The notes: generated by a model not told the origin, from the sequence alone. A stretch of 64,000 nucleotides of DNA from Arenicella chitinivorans (GCF_014651515.1 NZ_BMXA01000001.1:682001-746000), one strand, 5' to 3'. Positions 28,119 through 36,692 are shown, numbered from the stretch's first letter. A program made the numbers and translations.

Positions 28119-29120
28119 ATGATCCAAGCTTATGCGGCGTTTGAGCCTAAAGGGGAACTCAATCCCTTTGAATATGATCCAGGTGCATTGGCGCCAAACG
28201 ATGTGGAAATTAACGTTGAGTATTGTGGCATTTGCCACAGCGACCTCAGTGTATTGGACAGCGATTGGGGCAAAACGGCGTACCCAATGGTGCCCGGTCA
28301 CGAAGTGGTTGGAACCATAGGCCAAGTCGGTGACCAGGTTCAGGGGGTTGAGGTCGGTGATTATGTCGGCCTTGGGTGGCATGCTGGGTATTGCGATCAT
28401 TGTGCATTGTGTGACAGCGGTGACCATAACCTCTGTCAACAAAGCCAAGCGACCATCATCGGTCGTCACGGCGGTTTTGCAGACAAAGTTCGGGCTGCGG
28501 CAAACAGTGTGGTCAAACTACCGAATGGCCTGGACCCGAAATCCGCTGGGCCTTTGTTTTGTGGTGGTATTACGGTGTTCAACCCGCTCGTCCAATACGC
28601 CGTGAGACCGACCGCCAAAGTCGGCGTGATTGGCATTGGTGGTCTTGGGCATATGGCGTTGCAGTTTCTCAACGCGTGGGGTTGTGAGGTCACCGCGTTC
28701 ACCTCCAGCGAGAGTAAGCGTGACGAGTTGAATCGCATCGGTGCACATCATATTTTAAATTCACGTGACCCGTCTGCGCTGAAACAGGCGGCGAGACGAT
28801 TTGACCTGATTATTTCCACGGTAAACGTCTCGTTGGACTGGAATGCTTATCTCGGTACGTTGGCACCACGTGGACGTTTGCATTTTGTTGGTGCTGCGCT
28901 GGAGCCTCTAAATGTCGGTGTGATGAATTTGATGTTTACACAGCTCAGCGTGTCGGCCTCGCCAATAGGCAGCCCGGCAACCATTCGTCAAATGCTTGAT
29001 TTTGCCAACTTGCACGATATTCGGCCCATTATTGAGACCTATAAGTTCGATCAGGTGAACGATGCCATCGCGCGGCTCCGTAGCGGCGAAGCGCGATATC
29101 GAGTCGTGTTAGAGCGATAG
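28119..29120 (+). CDS. Zinc-dependent NAD(P) alcohol/aldehyde dehydrogenase (cinnamyl-alcohol type)
   Basis: A 333-residue medium-chain dehydrogenase/reductase of the YahK/AdhC-like group, which interconverts alcohols and aldehydes in the cytoplasm. The catalytic zinc site is seen in CGICHSDLSV and PGHEVVGTI; the structural zinc loop has Cys residues in YCDHCALCDSGDHNLC. The cofactor-binding motif is GVIGIGGLGHMALQF; the following TSSESKR suggests preference for NADP(H). The length is slightly short for the family. It starts 68 bases after the DUF3365 gene and is 2 bases before the EVE gene. A role in detoxifying aldehydes is possible. Confidence 0.88.
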   Translation: MIQAYAAFEPKGELNPFEYDPGALAPNDVEINVEYCGICHSDLSVLDSDWGKTAYPMVPGHEVVGTIGQVGDQVQGVEVGDYVGLGWHAGYCDHCALCDSGDHNLCQQSQATIIGRHGGFADKVRAAANSVVKLPNGLDPKSAGPLFCGGITVFNPLVQYAVRPTAKVGVIGIGGLGHMALQFLNAWGCEVTAFTSSESKRDELNRIGAHHILNSRDPSALKQAARRFDLIISTVNVSLDWNAYLGTLAPRGRLHFVGAALEPLNVGVMNLMFTQLSVSASPIGSPATIRQMLDFANLHDIRPIIETYKFDQVNDAIARLRSGEARYRVVLER

Positions 29121-29125
29121 GTGTG

Positions 29126-29608
29126 ATGACTCAGTACTGGTTGTTTAAATCTGAGCCTGACGAGTACAGCATTGATGATTTGGCGGCCGAGCCAAGTGGT
29201 GTTGGGGTCTGGGATGGTATTCGAAACTATCAGGCTCGAAATCTGTTACGCGACAAAGTCAAGCAAGGCGACAAGGCGTTCTTTTATCACAGCAGCTGCA
29301 AACAAGTGGGTATAGCAGGCAGGATGACGGTAGTGCGTGCAGGGTATCCGGACCCAGCGCAGTTCGATCAGGGTAGTGGGTACTATGACGCGAAAGCGAG
29401 CATGAACACGCCACGGTGGTACTGTGTCGACGTCTCTTTTGAGCAAAAATTTGCACGTACTGTGTTGTTAAGCGAACTGAAAGAACTGGCTGCTGAGATC
29501 GAGTCACCGCCGGCCGAGATGGTGTTGTTGAACCAGAGTCGCCTATCGATTCAGCCAGTAACGGGACCACAATGGGCATACATTGTGGCGTTGGCTCAGA
29601 ATTCGTGA
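29126..29608 (+). CDS. EVE-domain (PUA-like) protein
   Basis: About 160 residues consisting of one EVE domain: YWLFKSEPDEYSIDDL at the start, VGVWDGIRNYQARNLLRDKVKQGDKAFFYHSSC, and the C-terminal LLNQSRLSIQPVT. EVE proteins are PUA-like folds that bind modified bases in nucleic acid; this housekeeping-like form is common near cellular redox or RNA genes and its ligand is not known. The start is the ATG at 29126 rather than the GTG one codon earlier. It follows the alcohol dehydrogenase gene closely, so the two are probably one transcript. Confidence 0.92.
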   Translation: MTQYWLFKSEPDEYSIDDLAAEPSGVGVWDGIRNYQARNLLRDKVKQGDKAFFYHSSCKQVGIAGRMTVVRAGYPDPAQFDQGSGYYDAKASMNTPRWYCVDVSFEQKFARTVLLSELKELAAEIESPPAEMVLLNQSRLSIQPVTGPQWAYIVALAQNS

Positions 29609-30196
29609 AGACGCGCTCGGGGTCAACAGAGTCCTCGACGGTAATCAACAGAGTCCTCGACGGTAGGCAACAGAGTCCTCTGCAATAAAAAGAAACGTCC
29701 ATGTTGGTAGGGTTCAAGTCGGATACGGGAATTGAGCCTACTTCCATCGTTTCGCACCACAGGAGCATGGGGGGCGAACTCCGCTGGTACATGCGCACAG
29801 TAAACAACCGTCGTCGACCCTGACACCTCATGCTGCAATGAGATATTGGTTGATTGAATGACGTCACGTTCAACAGAATTTTAATGATAGGTTCTGGTCA
29901 TAAGTCGTGCAATTCCCTGCCAGGGAAGGGCGGCTACTTTTTCGAGTAATTAGAAGACAGGCTCGTGCTCAGCGTAGATTGCGTACGGCGGGTTTTTAAG
30001 GATCTCGGCACAGCAACGTCTTATGCACCGCGTAGGCAACAATTCTAAGCCTCGCTTAACAAGTACGCGGCGTGCACCTCGTTTGACATTTTTGAGAATT
30101 GATCACATAGCGCGCGTGATCGCACAACTCAACGAATCGCCTGTTGTTGGCGAAATACATCGTGCTGGCTGGCACGGCGTATCCGAGTTGTTGGTT
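29609..30196. other. Gene-free stretch (588 bases)
   Basis: Between the EVE gene and the 3' end of the XRE regulator gene. It begins with a 22-bp-period tandem repeat (listed separately). Short open frames on both strands have no recognisable domain or ribosome-binding site and I do not call them. No RNA gene could be identified; a decayed gene is possible. Confidence 0.4.
29624..29687 (+). repeat. Short tandem repeat, period 22 bp, about 2.9 copies
   Basis: The unit contains CAACAGAGTCCTCGACGG. Copies begin at 29624, 29646 and 29668; the third diverges in its second half. Each copy contains the near-palindromic core AGAGTCCTC. It starts 15 bases after the EVE stop. Function unknown. Confidence 0.85.
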
Positions 30197-31051
30197 TTAC
30201 CGCGCGAGACGGTGGAACAACGCATCCGCTGCCTCATCCATCGGGTAAATCATTTCAATTCGGATATCACTGAGCGCTGCCTCGACCATGCCTTCGAAGC
30301 GTAACACTGTCATGTAGGTCGAGTAGATCTTTCCTTCAATGACGAGCTTCGGGTACATAACCATCGACCCTAGACGCGAATCTTGCGATTCTTCAGGACG
30401 TCTGACATCCTGCATATGGGCAAGGGCTCGCTCTGTTAACTCCACCAACTTTGGGTCGCCGCTGCGGGCGACTTCAAACCGTCGCCGATCGATAAAAGCC
30501 CAAGCGAGTTCCGACCAGTTTGCGATTCGTTTACGGATTGCAGTCGATGCAAAGAAGTCGTCAATTGACTGTTCTGGCGAGCGTTGACTCATGCCCGGAA
30601 ACAATCGCTGAAAGGCCGTGTTCTCAAACAGAATCTGTGCTCGCGTATCGACGGCACAGGCAGGATAGGGATCGTGACTTGTCAGGACCGCTTCGACCAC
30701 ATTGGCGAGCAGCTGCGTATTCTCGCCGTTAGGACGATAGGGTATGTAGTTTATCGGGAGTCCAGCAGAAGTGAGCAGGATGTTTTGTTCAGATATATTC
30801 AGCTCAAGTGCTTTACACAGCCGCTGAACCAATTCTAAGCCTGGCCTGGAACGCCCAGTTTCAATAAACGAGATGTGTCGAGGCGTGGTGTCGGCAATTT
30901 CTGCCAAACGCAACTGACTTAGCTTTCGCCGCGCACGCAGTACACGCAAACGTTCTCCAAACGAATTCGGGGCGCGAACACCATCGGATTTTAAATTAGA
31001 CATATGCAACGGGGGGATCTGATGACCCAATTCATCATACGTAACCGACAT
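30197..31051 (-). CDS. XRE-family regulator with MmyB-type ligand domain
   Basis: A transcription regulator of up to 284 residues. A Cro/C1-type helix-turn-helix lies at about 32-88 (FGERLRVLRARRKLSQLRLAEIADTTPRHISFIETGRSRPG), followed by an MmyB-like PAS-type domain from about 105 (YPACAVDTRAQILFENTAFQRLFPG to GMVEAALSDIRIEMIYPMD), which in relatives binds a fatty acid or similar small molecule. The first ATG is 31051; a second in-frame ATG at 31003 would give 268 residues. A palindrome, GTAACC-N6-GGTTAC, covers the 31051 start, which may be an autorepression site. The usual dehydrogenase partner of this family is not beside it. Confidence 0.88.
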   Translation of the reverse strand: MSVTYDELGHQIPPLHMSNLKSDGVRAPNSFGERLRVLRARRKLSQLRLAEIADTTPRHISFIETGRSRPGLELVQRLCKALELNISEQNILLTSAGLPINYIPYRPNGENTQLLANVVEAVLTSHDPYPACAVDTRAQILFENTAFQRLFPGMSQRSPEQSIDDFFASTAIRKRIANWSELAWAFIDRRRFEVARSGDPKLVELTERALAHMQDVRRPEESQDSRLGSMVMYPKLVIEGKIYSTYMTVLRFEGMVEAALSDIRIEMIYPMDEAADALFHRLAR

Positions 31052-31058
31052 TGGTTAC
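31041..31058. promoter_or_regulatory. Palindrome over the XRE start codon, candidate autoregulatory operator
   Basis: Perfect inverted repeat GTAACC-GACATT-GGTTAC; the ATG of the regulator (complement at 31049-31051) lies in the 6-base centre. Position and symmetry suit binding of a dimeric XRE repressor; this is inference. Confidence 0.45.
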
Positions 31059-31389
31059 CTGCATTCCTGCTCGTCGACTCCCCGTTTCAGGCTATAAAAT
31101 ACCCAGCCTGTGCGCCGCCTCTTAAAACTACGAGTGGATACGTTGAATGATACTACCATCAACAACTGTCTAGCAATGCTTGAATCGACGCGTTTGTCGG
31201 CGATTAGCGGACCGAAAACGCTCAGTACCGCCACGCTGAAAGTCCGTTGATGCGCTGTTTTTAAGGGGCGGACTGCCTAACCGACAGGAGGATGTGCATT
31301 CTGCTTGGCAACATCGTCTGTTTGCACTTAAGTGAGTAAGGCAATGGTAATCACTAACTAAGTGGCGAAATGATCTGCATGCAGTTTAC
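31052..31389. other. Gene-free intergenic stretch (338 bases)
   Basis: Upstream of the XRE gene (minus) and of the DUF5808 gene (plus). An AGGAGG at 31286-31291 is followed immediately by ATG/GTG codons that open only 13-15-codon frames, which I do not call. No other structure seen apart from the palindrome at 31041. Confidence 0.4.
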
Positions 31390-31671
31390 ATGCGCCGGCG
31401 ATATGCGCAAAATGAAGATCGAAGCAGGATGACATCGTTGGAGTGTATTTTGGCCGAGTCAGAGATTAATCAACAAGAGTGGCAAGATGAACGGAATTGG
31501 GTAACCTGGTTCGGCATCTACAGTAGCCGTCGAGACTCTCGGCTTTGGGTGCCAAAACGCATGCCTGCGCTGGGTTGGACCATCAATTTCGGACATCCGC
31601 GTGGCCCGCTGTTGTTCTGGTGCATTTTGGGGGTTCTTGCTCTGCTAGTTTTGCTCGCAGTTTATCTCTAG
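31390..31671 (+). CDS. Small DUF5808-like protein with C-terminal membrane helix
   Basis: A protein of 93 residues, or 80 if the internal ATG at 31429 is used. The centre, NWVTWFGIYSSRRDSRLWVPKRMPALGWTINFGHPRG, follows the DUF5808 pattern: Trp, a short Tyr-containing strand, Asp-X-Arg-Leu-X-Val-Pro-Lys-Arg, then Gly-Trp-Thr-X-Asn. A hydrophobic helix (LLFWCILGVLALLVLLAVYL) closes it, so it probably sits in the inner membrane. DUF5808 is of unknown function and often occurs beside or inside membrane proteins. Neither start has a good ribosome-binding site. It is a single gene. Confidence 0.65.
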   Translation: MRRRYAQNEDRSRMTSLECILAESEINQQEWQDERNWVTWFGIYSSRRDSRLWVPKRMPALGWTINFGHPRGPLLFWCILGVLALLVLLAVYL

Positions 31672-31813
31672 ACACCGCCAATTAAACGCCATAGCCCACA
31701 CGGATGCGAGCAGACACACACTCTTGACCGTTGCGTTGTACGGCATCGCGAATCCGCGGTCTCTGTGCATTCAATTAAGCCTAAATGATTGTGCGGAATC
31801 CTGGCTATTTGAC

Positions 31814-31873
31814 TTGCATTTATTTCTCTTAATGAATATCATTCGCATCCCTAAATAGGAATGATTAGCATTT
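31814..31873 (+). promoter_or_regulatory. Fur-type promoter of the exbB-exbD-exbD-tonB operon
   Basis: Two Fur-like sites: AATGAATATCATTCGCAT (31831-31848) and AATGATTAGCATTT (31860-31873). A candidate sigma-70 promoter overlaps the first: TTGCAT at 31814, a 17-base spacer, TATCAT at 31837. Iron-loaded Fur would block it. The 10-mer TAAATAGGAA at 31852-31861 recurs at the second iron promoter in this window (61071). Confidence 0.75.
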
Positions 31874-31898
31874 AGATTATATTTGAAGGTGATGCTCC

Positions 31899-32552
31899 AT
31901 GGGCGAACTGTTTGAACTTGTGATAGCGGGTGGTCCGGTCGTGGCGATCTTACTGCTGTGCTCCATTCTTGCTACGGCGATCTCACTGCTCAAGAGCTGG
32001 CAGCTGTGGTTAATGCGAGCACGTCCGCATGCCAATGCCGAGCGTGCTCTCCATCATTTACGCCAGAATGAGCGGAATCAAGCCGCACTGATGCTGAATA
32101 ACTCGCAGAACCCGCGTGCGCAATTGGTCAAACAAACGATCGGTTTATTGGATAAAACCAGTCTGACAATCGATGAGGTTCGCAATGAGTCTATGCGCAT
32201 AGCGCGGGTGTCGATGGCGAAACTCACTAGCTTTCTCAGGCCGCTTGAGGTCATTGCGGCGACTGCACCCTTACTCGGTTTGCTGGGGACGGTGCTCGGT
32301 ATGATCGAGGCGTTTCGCGCAATGGAGTCCGCCGGTGCGCAAGTTAATCCAGCTATATTGTCAGGTGGTATCTGGCAGGCCTTGTTGACTACCGCCGTTG
32401 GTTTAGCGGTCGCAATTCCAACGTCGATTGTGCACAGTTGGTTCGAACGCAGGGCTGAACGTGAAGCGGCTGCAATGCAAGATGCATTAGACCAAGTCTT
32501 TACCTTGGAAGCGGCACGCCGCGACCTTGGTGAAAGCAAAAAGATTGCGTGA
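31899..32552 (+). CDS. exbB: ExbB/TolQ-family proton channel
   Basis: Inner-membrane protein of 217 residues that, with ExbD, uses the proton gradient to energise TonB. It has three membrane segments (about 10-32, 118-140, 157-180) and the family pattern LRPLEVIAATAPLLGLLGTVLGMIEAFRAM followed by ALLTTAVGLAVAIPTSIVH. A Fur-type promoter lies upstream, so the operon should be switched on by iron shortage. The GTGA overlap with the next frame, whose ATG is at 32555, shows tight coupling to exbD. Confidence 0.95.
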   Translation: MGELFELVIAGGPVVAILLLCSILATAISLLKSWQLWLMRARPHANAERALHHLRQNERNQAALMLNNSQNPRAQLVKQTIGLLDKTSLTIDEVRNESMRIARVSMAKLTSFLRPLEVIAATAPLLGLLGTVLGMIEAFRAMESAGAQVNPAILSGGIWQALLTTAVGLAVAIPTSIVHSWFERRAEREAAAMQDALDQVFTLEAARRDLGESKKIA

Positions 32553-32554
32553 GT

Positions 32555-32998
32555 ATGTCGACCGTCGATTCGCGCTCGATATGGTCTCCACGCCGCCGTC
32601 GTGCGATCAGCCTGACCGCCCTGATCGACGTGGTGTTCATATTGCTGTTGTTTTTTATGCTCACATCAACCTTTACGCGATGGAAAGCGATTGAGCTGGA
32701 AGCGCCACAAACCAGTGTGCATCAGACTGCCGACAACGTTGCTGCGCTAGTAGGACTGCGCGCGGATGGTGCTCTGGTGTTCCATGCCAGCGACATTAGC
32801 CTGGCTTCGGCGAGTGAATTAAGCAGTAGCTTGTTTGTAGATGTGCCGCGTGATCATGCTGTGGTGGTGTTGCCAGACTCTGATGTCAGTGTGCAACAGA
32901 TCGTATCCACGATCGAAGCTCTGCAGGCCACTGGTTGGTCGAAGGTTTCATTGGGCGACGTGCAACACAACGCAGCAAGCAGTACAGCCGGAGATTGA
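32555..32998 (+). CDS. exbD: ExbD-family TonB energiser, first copy
   Basis: About 147 residues: a short basic N-terminus, one membrane helix with the essential Asp (SLTALIDVVFILLLFFMLTSTF), and a periplasmic domain. The frame opens with a GTG at 32549 that overlaps the exbB stop; I prefer the ATG at 32555. It is followed by a second, shorter ExbD-like gene after 3 bases. Works with ExbB as the stator that drives TonB. Confidence 0.93.
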   Translation: MSTVDSRSIWSPRRRRAISLTALIDVVFILLLFFMLTSTFTRWKAIELEAPQTSVHQTADNVAALVGLRADGALVFHASDISLASASELSSSLFVDVPRDHAVVVLPDSDVSVQQIVSTIEALQATGWSKVSLGDVQHNAASSTAGD

Positions 32999-33001
32999 AC
33001 A

Positions 33002-33394
33002 ATGGGTTTACTATCTGCACGGCGTGTGAGTAATAACGACCAAAGCCTAATTCCATTAATCAACATTGTGTTTTTGTTGCTTATATTCTTCATGATTGCG
33101 GGTCAGATCAGTGCGTTCGATCCGCGCGATACGGTACCCCCGGCATCGACCAGCAAGGAAGCTGTCGACCAAACTGCAGTGAGCCTGGTTCTTGATCGGC
33201 AAAATCAATTGTTTTGGGATGGTGAAGCGATTAGTCCGCAAGTCTTGTCGGATCGAGCTGCGCAGTTTGATGGTGACATCAAATTGACTGTTGACCACAC
33301 CATGTTAGCAAAAGACCTAGACGCCGTATTGTCGGTATTCAGGCGCCACGGCGTTGCGTCACTTACGTTGGTGGCACGGAGCCCCGAGAGCTAA
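33002..33394 (+). CDS. ExbD-family TonB energiser, second copy
   Basis: A 130-residue ExbD paralogue: N-terminal MGLLSARRVSNNDQSLIPLINIVFLLLIFFMIAGQI with one membrane helix. The proton-carrying Asp of ExbD (as in LIDVVF of the first copy) is Asn here (LINIVF), so this copy may be unable to relay protons by itself. The periplasmic part differs strongly from copy one. ExbB with two ExbD genes is known from other marine and xanthomonad-like bacteria, where the second copy has a substrate-specific role. Directly followed by tonB. Confidence 0.88.
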   Translation: MGLLSARRVSNNDQSLIPLINIVFLLLIFFMIAGQISAFDPRDTVPPASTSKEAVDQTAVSLVLDRQNQLFWDGEAISPQVLSDRAAQFDGDIKLTVDHTMLAKDLDAVLSVFRRHGVASLTLVARSPES

Positions 33395-33397
33395 GTG

Positions 33398-34285
33398 ATG
33401 AGTGCAGTAAAGTGGTTAATCGCTGGTTTGTTGGCCATTGGGTTGCACGTCGCTGCCGCCATGATCATCACCACTATCAACACGCAGTCGGTGCTGTTAT
33501 CTGGCGCAGAAAACGACGGAGAGCAGGGCGTTCATATCGGACTTGGTATGGATGGGTATCTGGTCGAACAGGTGGGTAGCGAGTTGGTTGAAGCCGAAAA
33601 GGTTGAACCGGAACCCAAGCCGGAACCTAAACCGGAACCTAAACCGGAACCTAAACCGGAACCTAAACCGGAACCTAAACCGGAACCTAAACCGGAACCT
33701 AAACCGGAACCTAAACCGGAACCTAAACCGGAACCTAAACCGGAACCTAAACCGGAACCCATAGCTGCGGCGCAGCCGCAATTAACGACAGTCGAGACTG
33801 TCGCACCAGCAGCGATCACCATACCAGACCTGGACCCAGAACAAGACCAGGTATCCGAATCGAACCCAGTTGTGAAACCGCGGAAACAGTCGTCAGAGAG
33901 CACATCGACTGACAAAGTCAAACATCCCGCGTCTAAACGCACTCGCGCAACGGGCAAGGCCGATCACCGACAACGAGGGAGTCGAAAAGGGCGTGCACGA
34001 GACTTTCAGATGGTCTTGATGGCACATCTCAATCGGCACAAAACGTACCCTAGCGCGGCTAAGAAAGCCAAATTACAAGGCACGGTCGAACTCCAGTTTT
34101 CGATTAATCAGTCTGGCCAAGTGCTAGCCGCATCCATTCGAACCAGTTCCGGACACACCCAATTGGATGCGGCGGCGCTCGAGATGTTGCGGCTGGCAGA
34201 ACCGTTGCCGCCATTCCCCGATGAATTTAATCGTGAGGTGCTAACCCTCGCGATACCCGTTGAATACTCATTAATTACAAAGTAG
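33398..34285 (+). CDS. tonB: TonB, energy transducer with Pro-Glu-Pro-Lys spacer
   Basis: About 295 residues: an N-terminal membrane anchor ([19 protein letters not shown]), a long rigid periplasmic spacer made of EPKP repeats (about residues 70-121, encoded by a 12-bp tandem repeat), a basic linker, and the C-terminal TonB domain from about 205 ([51 protein letters not shown]). It bridges ExbBD to outer-membrane receptors. The ATG at 33398 is preferred to the GTG one codon before. The next gene, a siderophore receptor, starts 8 bases later. Confidence 0.95.
   Translation: MSAVKWLIAGLLAIGLHVAAAMIITTINTQSVLLSGAENDGEQGVHIGLGMDGYLVEQVGSELVEAEKVEPEPKPEPKPEPKPEPKPEPKPEPKPEPKPEPKPEPKPEPKPEPKPEPKPEPIAAAQPQLTTVETVAPAAITIPDLDPEQDQVSESNPVVKPRKQSSESTSTDKVKHPASKRTRATGKADHRQRGSRKGRARDFQMVLMAHLNRHKTYPSAAKKAKLQGTVELQFSINQSGQVLAASIRTSSGHTQLDAAALEMLRLAEPLPPFPDEFNREVLTLAIPVEYSLITK
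33608..33760 (+). repeat. 12-bp tandem repeat tract inside tonB
   Basis: Eleven perfect copies of CCGGAACCTAAA (33620-33751), flanked by one variant unit (CCGGAACCCAAG, 33608-33619) and a partial unit (33752-33760). The unit is a multiple of three, so gain or loss keeps the frame and changes only the spacer length by four residues. Confidence 0.97.
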
Positions 34286-34293
34286 GTAAGAAA

Positions 34294-36627
34294 ATGTCAT
34301 TAAAATCAGGATACAAGGTTGAGACAGGTGCGGTTATTCCGAGCAGTCTGCGATACAGCCGAACAGCTTCCCCAAGTTTAAGCACACTCGCGCTTGGCGT
34401 GTCTGCCGCCTTACTGGGTAGCCCAGTGATGGCTCAGAGCGCCGATGATGAGCCGATGGTACTTGACACATTGCAGATTGAAGAGCGTGCCATTGATACT
34501 AACCCATACACCGAGCCGGGTGCGCCCTATAAAGCCAATGTGTCAGGTGATCAGCGCCGAGTCAACCCGATTGCCGACACACCAGCCACCATCAGCGTGT
34601 TGACGCAAACGCAGATCAAAGAATCAGGTAAGTCGGATTTGCGCGAAGTGTTAGCGGCGCAGCCAGGCGTGACCTTGGGAACTGGTGAGAATGGAAACGC
34701 CTTCGGTGATCGCTACATCGTACGTGGCCATGAAGCGCGCAGTGATGTGTTCGTGGATGGTTTACGCGACCCAGGCATGACCACGCGTGAGAGCTTCGCA
34801 ACCGAACAGGTCGAAATTACTAAAGGTCCAAGTTCAACCTTCGCAGGGCGTGGTTCAAGTGGTGGAGCGATCAACAGTATCACTAAACAGGCGAGCTCCG
34901 AGTACAACTTCAACCATGTGGAAGCCGCGTTGGGTTCAGACGATTATCGTCGGGTTACTCTAGACAGTAATAACCGATTTTCGGATTCGTTTGCAGTGCG
35001 TGCCAATGTGTTGCACACGTATGAAGATGTACCGAACCGTGCGCCTGCAAGTCGTGAGCGTAATGGCGTGGCGTTGTCGGCGCTGTGGCACGCTTCTGAG
35101 CGTGTTAATCTGACAGCCGATTACTATTATCTGGAGGCGCAGGACGCGCCGGATTTGGGCACCTATATTGTCAGTGGCGGTGAGCCAGTCGACGATCTGC
35201 CGGTGTATTTGCAACAGCAGGACTTTTTGGAGTCGGATGTTGAGACGTTTACGTTGCGTTTAGATACTGAAATTAATGCACAGCTAAACTTCGCCAATGC
35301 GACACGATTCGGGACCACTGACAACGGCTATGTCGTCACCGGTGCGCGTGGCACCAACCGGGATGAGAGTGATTTGTTGGCTCCGGGCGCAGCCACGATT
35401 GGGTTGAGTACCCATCAGGGCTGGCAGGAAGTCGAGTATTTCGTTAATCAATCAAACCTGTATCTCGATACACAGATTGCGGATATGAATCATCAGTTTG
35501 TATTCAGTCTCGAGTATTCAGATATGAGCGTGGTGAACGGCGTATTCAATGTGGAAAATACCGGCGCTACCAACTGTATTACTGGGGGACGCCGGGGCGC
35601 AAACCCGAATTACTGCATCGTCGACCCGAGTGGCGCAACGGTAGCCAATATTGACTCGTTAATGGGGCGTCAGATCACTCGCGGTGGCTTTGACTCAGAC
35701 TACAATATCGACACGATCTCGGTGGCGGTGATGGACACAATTGAGTTGAGCGATCGCTGGAGTGTCTTCCTGGGGCTGCGACTCGACAGCTTTGATTATC
35801 AAAATAATGTTGTTGGTGGCGGTGCGACTGAGCCGACGACCTACGAATACTCCGACGAGTTGTGGAATGGGCACGTAGGTGCGGTCTACAACGTGTCTGA
35901 GCAAGGTAACATTTATCTAACCTACAGTTCCGCGACCAACATAAACGGTGGCGAGTCTGACGTAGGTGGAAACTGCGGTTATGGCGGTATTTGTGGTGGT
36001 ATTGAAACGATCGCCCTGAGTGAGCCAGAGCAGGTCTCAAACCTCGAGTTGGGTACGAAATGGGAATTGTTGGACGGTAAACTGTTGGCCACCGCATCGG
36101 TGTTCCAGATTACTAAGGACGACATTATGGAAGGTGAGGACTACTCCGTGGTTGGCACGTTGAATACAGGTAAAAATCGAGTACAAGGCGTCGAGTTCTC
36201 AGTCGTGGGCAATCTGACAGACCGCTTGAGTACCCAGTTCGGTGTCTCTACCATGGACTCTGAAGTACTGGCATCAGTTGACCCAGATAACATTGGTAAG
36301 CGACTAAGTAACTTCGCAGATGACAGCGTTTTCATGCAATTGAAGTACCAGGCCTCGCCCAAGTTCGCGGTTGGCGGATCGATCACGTACTCAAGTGAGC
36401 TGTTTTCAGGTCAGCCGGATGCAGCCGCAAGTGAAACATACAAAGTACCCGGCTACACCGTGGTTGATATGTTCGCCAGCTATGCGTTTTCGGACACAAT
36501 CAGTGCACGCGTGAATATCGGCAATCTGACTGATGAAGATTACTACTTAGCGTCTTACCGCAGTGGTGCTTTCACTTACATTGGTGATGCGCGACGAGCC
36601 GATTTGAGTGTTAAGTTCGAGTTCTAG
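34294..36627 (+). CDS. TonB-dependent siderophore receptor, Fiu/catecholate-like
   Basis: A 777-residue outer-membrane receptor. Signal peptide region to about residue 47 (ending SPVMAQSAD, preceded by a long polar start), plug domain with DTPATISVLTQTQIKESGKSDLREVLAAQPGV, FGDRYIVRGHEARSDVFVDGLRDPGMTTRESFATEQVEITKGPSS and GRGSSGGAINSITK, then a 22-strand barrel ending VKFEF. The SDVFVDGLRDPG segment is typical of Fiu-like receptors for monomeric catechols. It lies in the Fur-controlled exbB-tonB operon, and the PiuC/YbiX gene further downstream repeats the fiu-ybiX pairing of E. coli, which supports iron-catecholate import. Confidence 0.93.
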   Translation: MSLKSGYKVETGAVIPSSLRYSRTASPSLSTLALGVSAALLGSPVMAQSADDEPMVLDTLQIEERAIDTNPYTEPGAPYKANVSGDQRRVNPIADTPATISVLTQTQIKESGKSDLREVLAAQPGVTLGTGENGNAFGDRYIVRGHEARSDVFVDGLRDPGMTTRESFATEQVEITKGPSSTFAGRGSSGGAINSITKQASSEYNFNHVEAALGSDDYRRVTLDSNNRFSDSFAVRANVLHTYEDVPNRAPASRERNGVALSALWHASERVNLTADYYYLEAQDAPDLGTYIVSGGEPVDDLPVYLQQQDFLESDVETFTLRLDTEINAQLNFANATRFGTTDNGYVVTGARGTNRDESDLLAPGAATIGLSTHQGWQEVEYFVNQSNLYLDTQIADMNHQFVFSLEYSDMSVVNGVFNVENTGATNCITGGRRGANPNYCIVDPSGATVANIDSLMGRQITRGGFDSDYNIDTISVAVMDTIELSDRWSVFLGLRLDSFDYQNNVVGGGATEPTTYEYSDELWNGHVGAVYNVSEQGNIYLTYSSATNINGGESDVGGNCGYGGICGGIETIALSEPEQVSNLELGTKWELLDGKLLATASVFQITKDDIMEGEDYSVVGTLNTGKNRVQGVEFSVVGNLTDRLSTQFGVSTMDSEVLASVDPDNIGKRLSNFADDSVFMQLKYQASPKFAVGGSITYSSELFSGQPDAAASETYKVPGYTVVDMFASYAFSDTISARVNIGNLTDEDYYLASYRSGAFTYIGDARRADLSVKFEF

Positions 36628-36653
36628 TTCTGATCTTCACTTAGGGTTACACT

Positions 36654-36692
36654 GGGCTGGTCGTGTTTGACGCGATCAGCCCTTTTGTTTTT
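36654..36692 (+). terminator. Intrinsic terminator after the siderophore receptor
   Basis: GGGCTGGTC pairs with GATCAGCCC (one G-T wobble) over a 11-base loop, followed by TTTTGTTTTT. It ends the exbB-tonB-receptor operon 27 bases after the stop. Confidence 0.85.

Noticed and set aside
29623-29838. 71-codon minus-strand frame in the gap after the EVE gene
   Set aside because: It runs through the tandem repeats, has no recognised domain and no ribosome-binding site.
30023-30304. 93-codon plus-strand frame overlapping the end of the XRE gene
   Set aside because: Overlaps the supported regulator gene by about 108 bases in antisense and shows no family features.
33497-33781. Minus-strand frame of Phe-Arg repeats
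   Set aside because: It is the antisense of the tonB 12-bp repeat, which leaves several frames open; no start context or family match.
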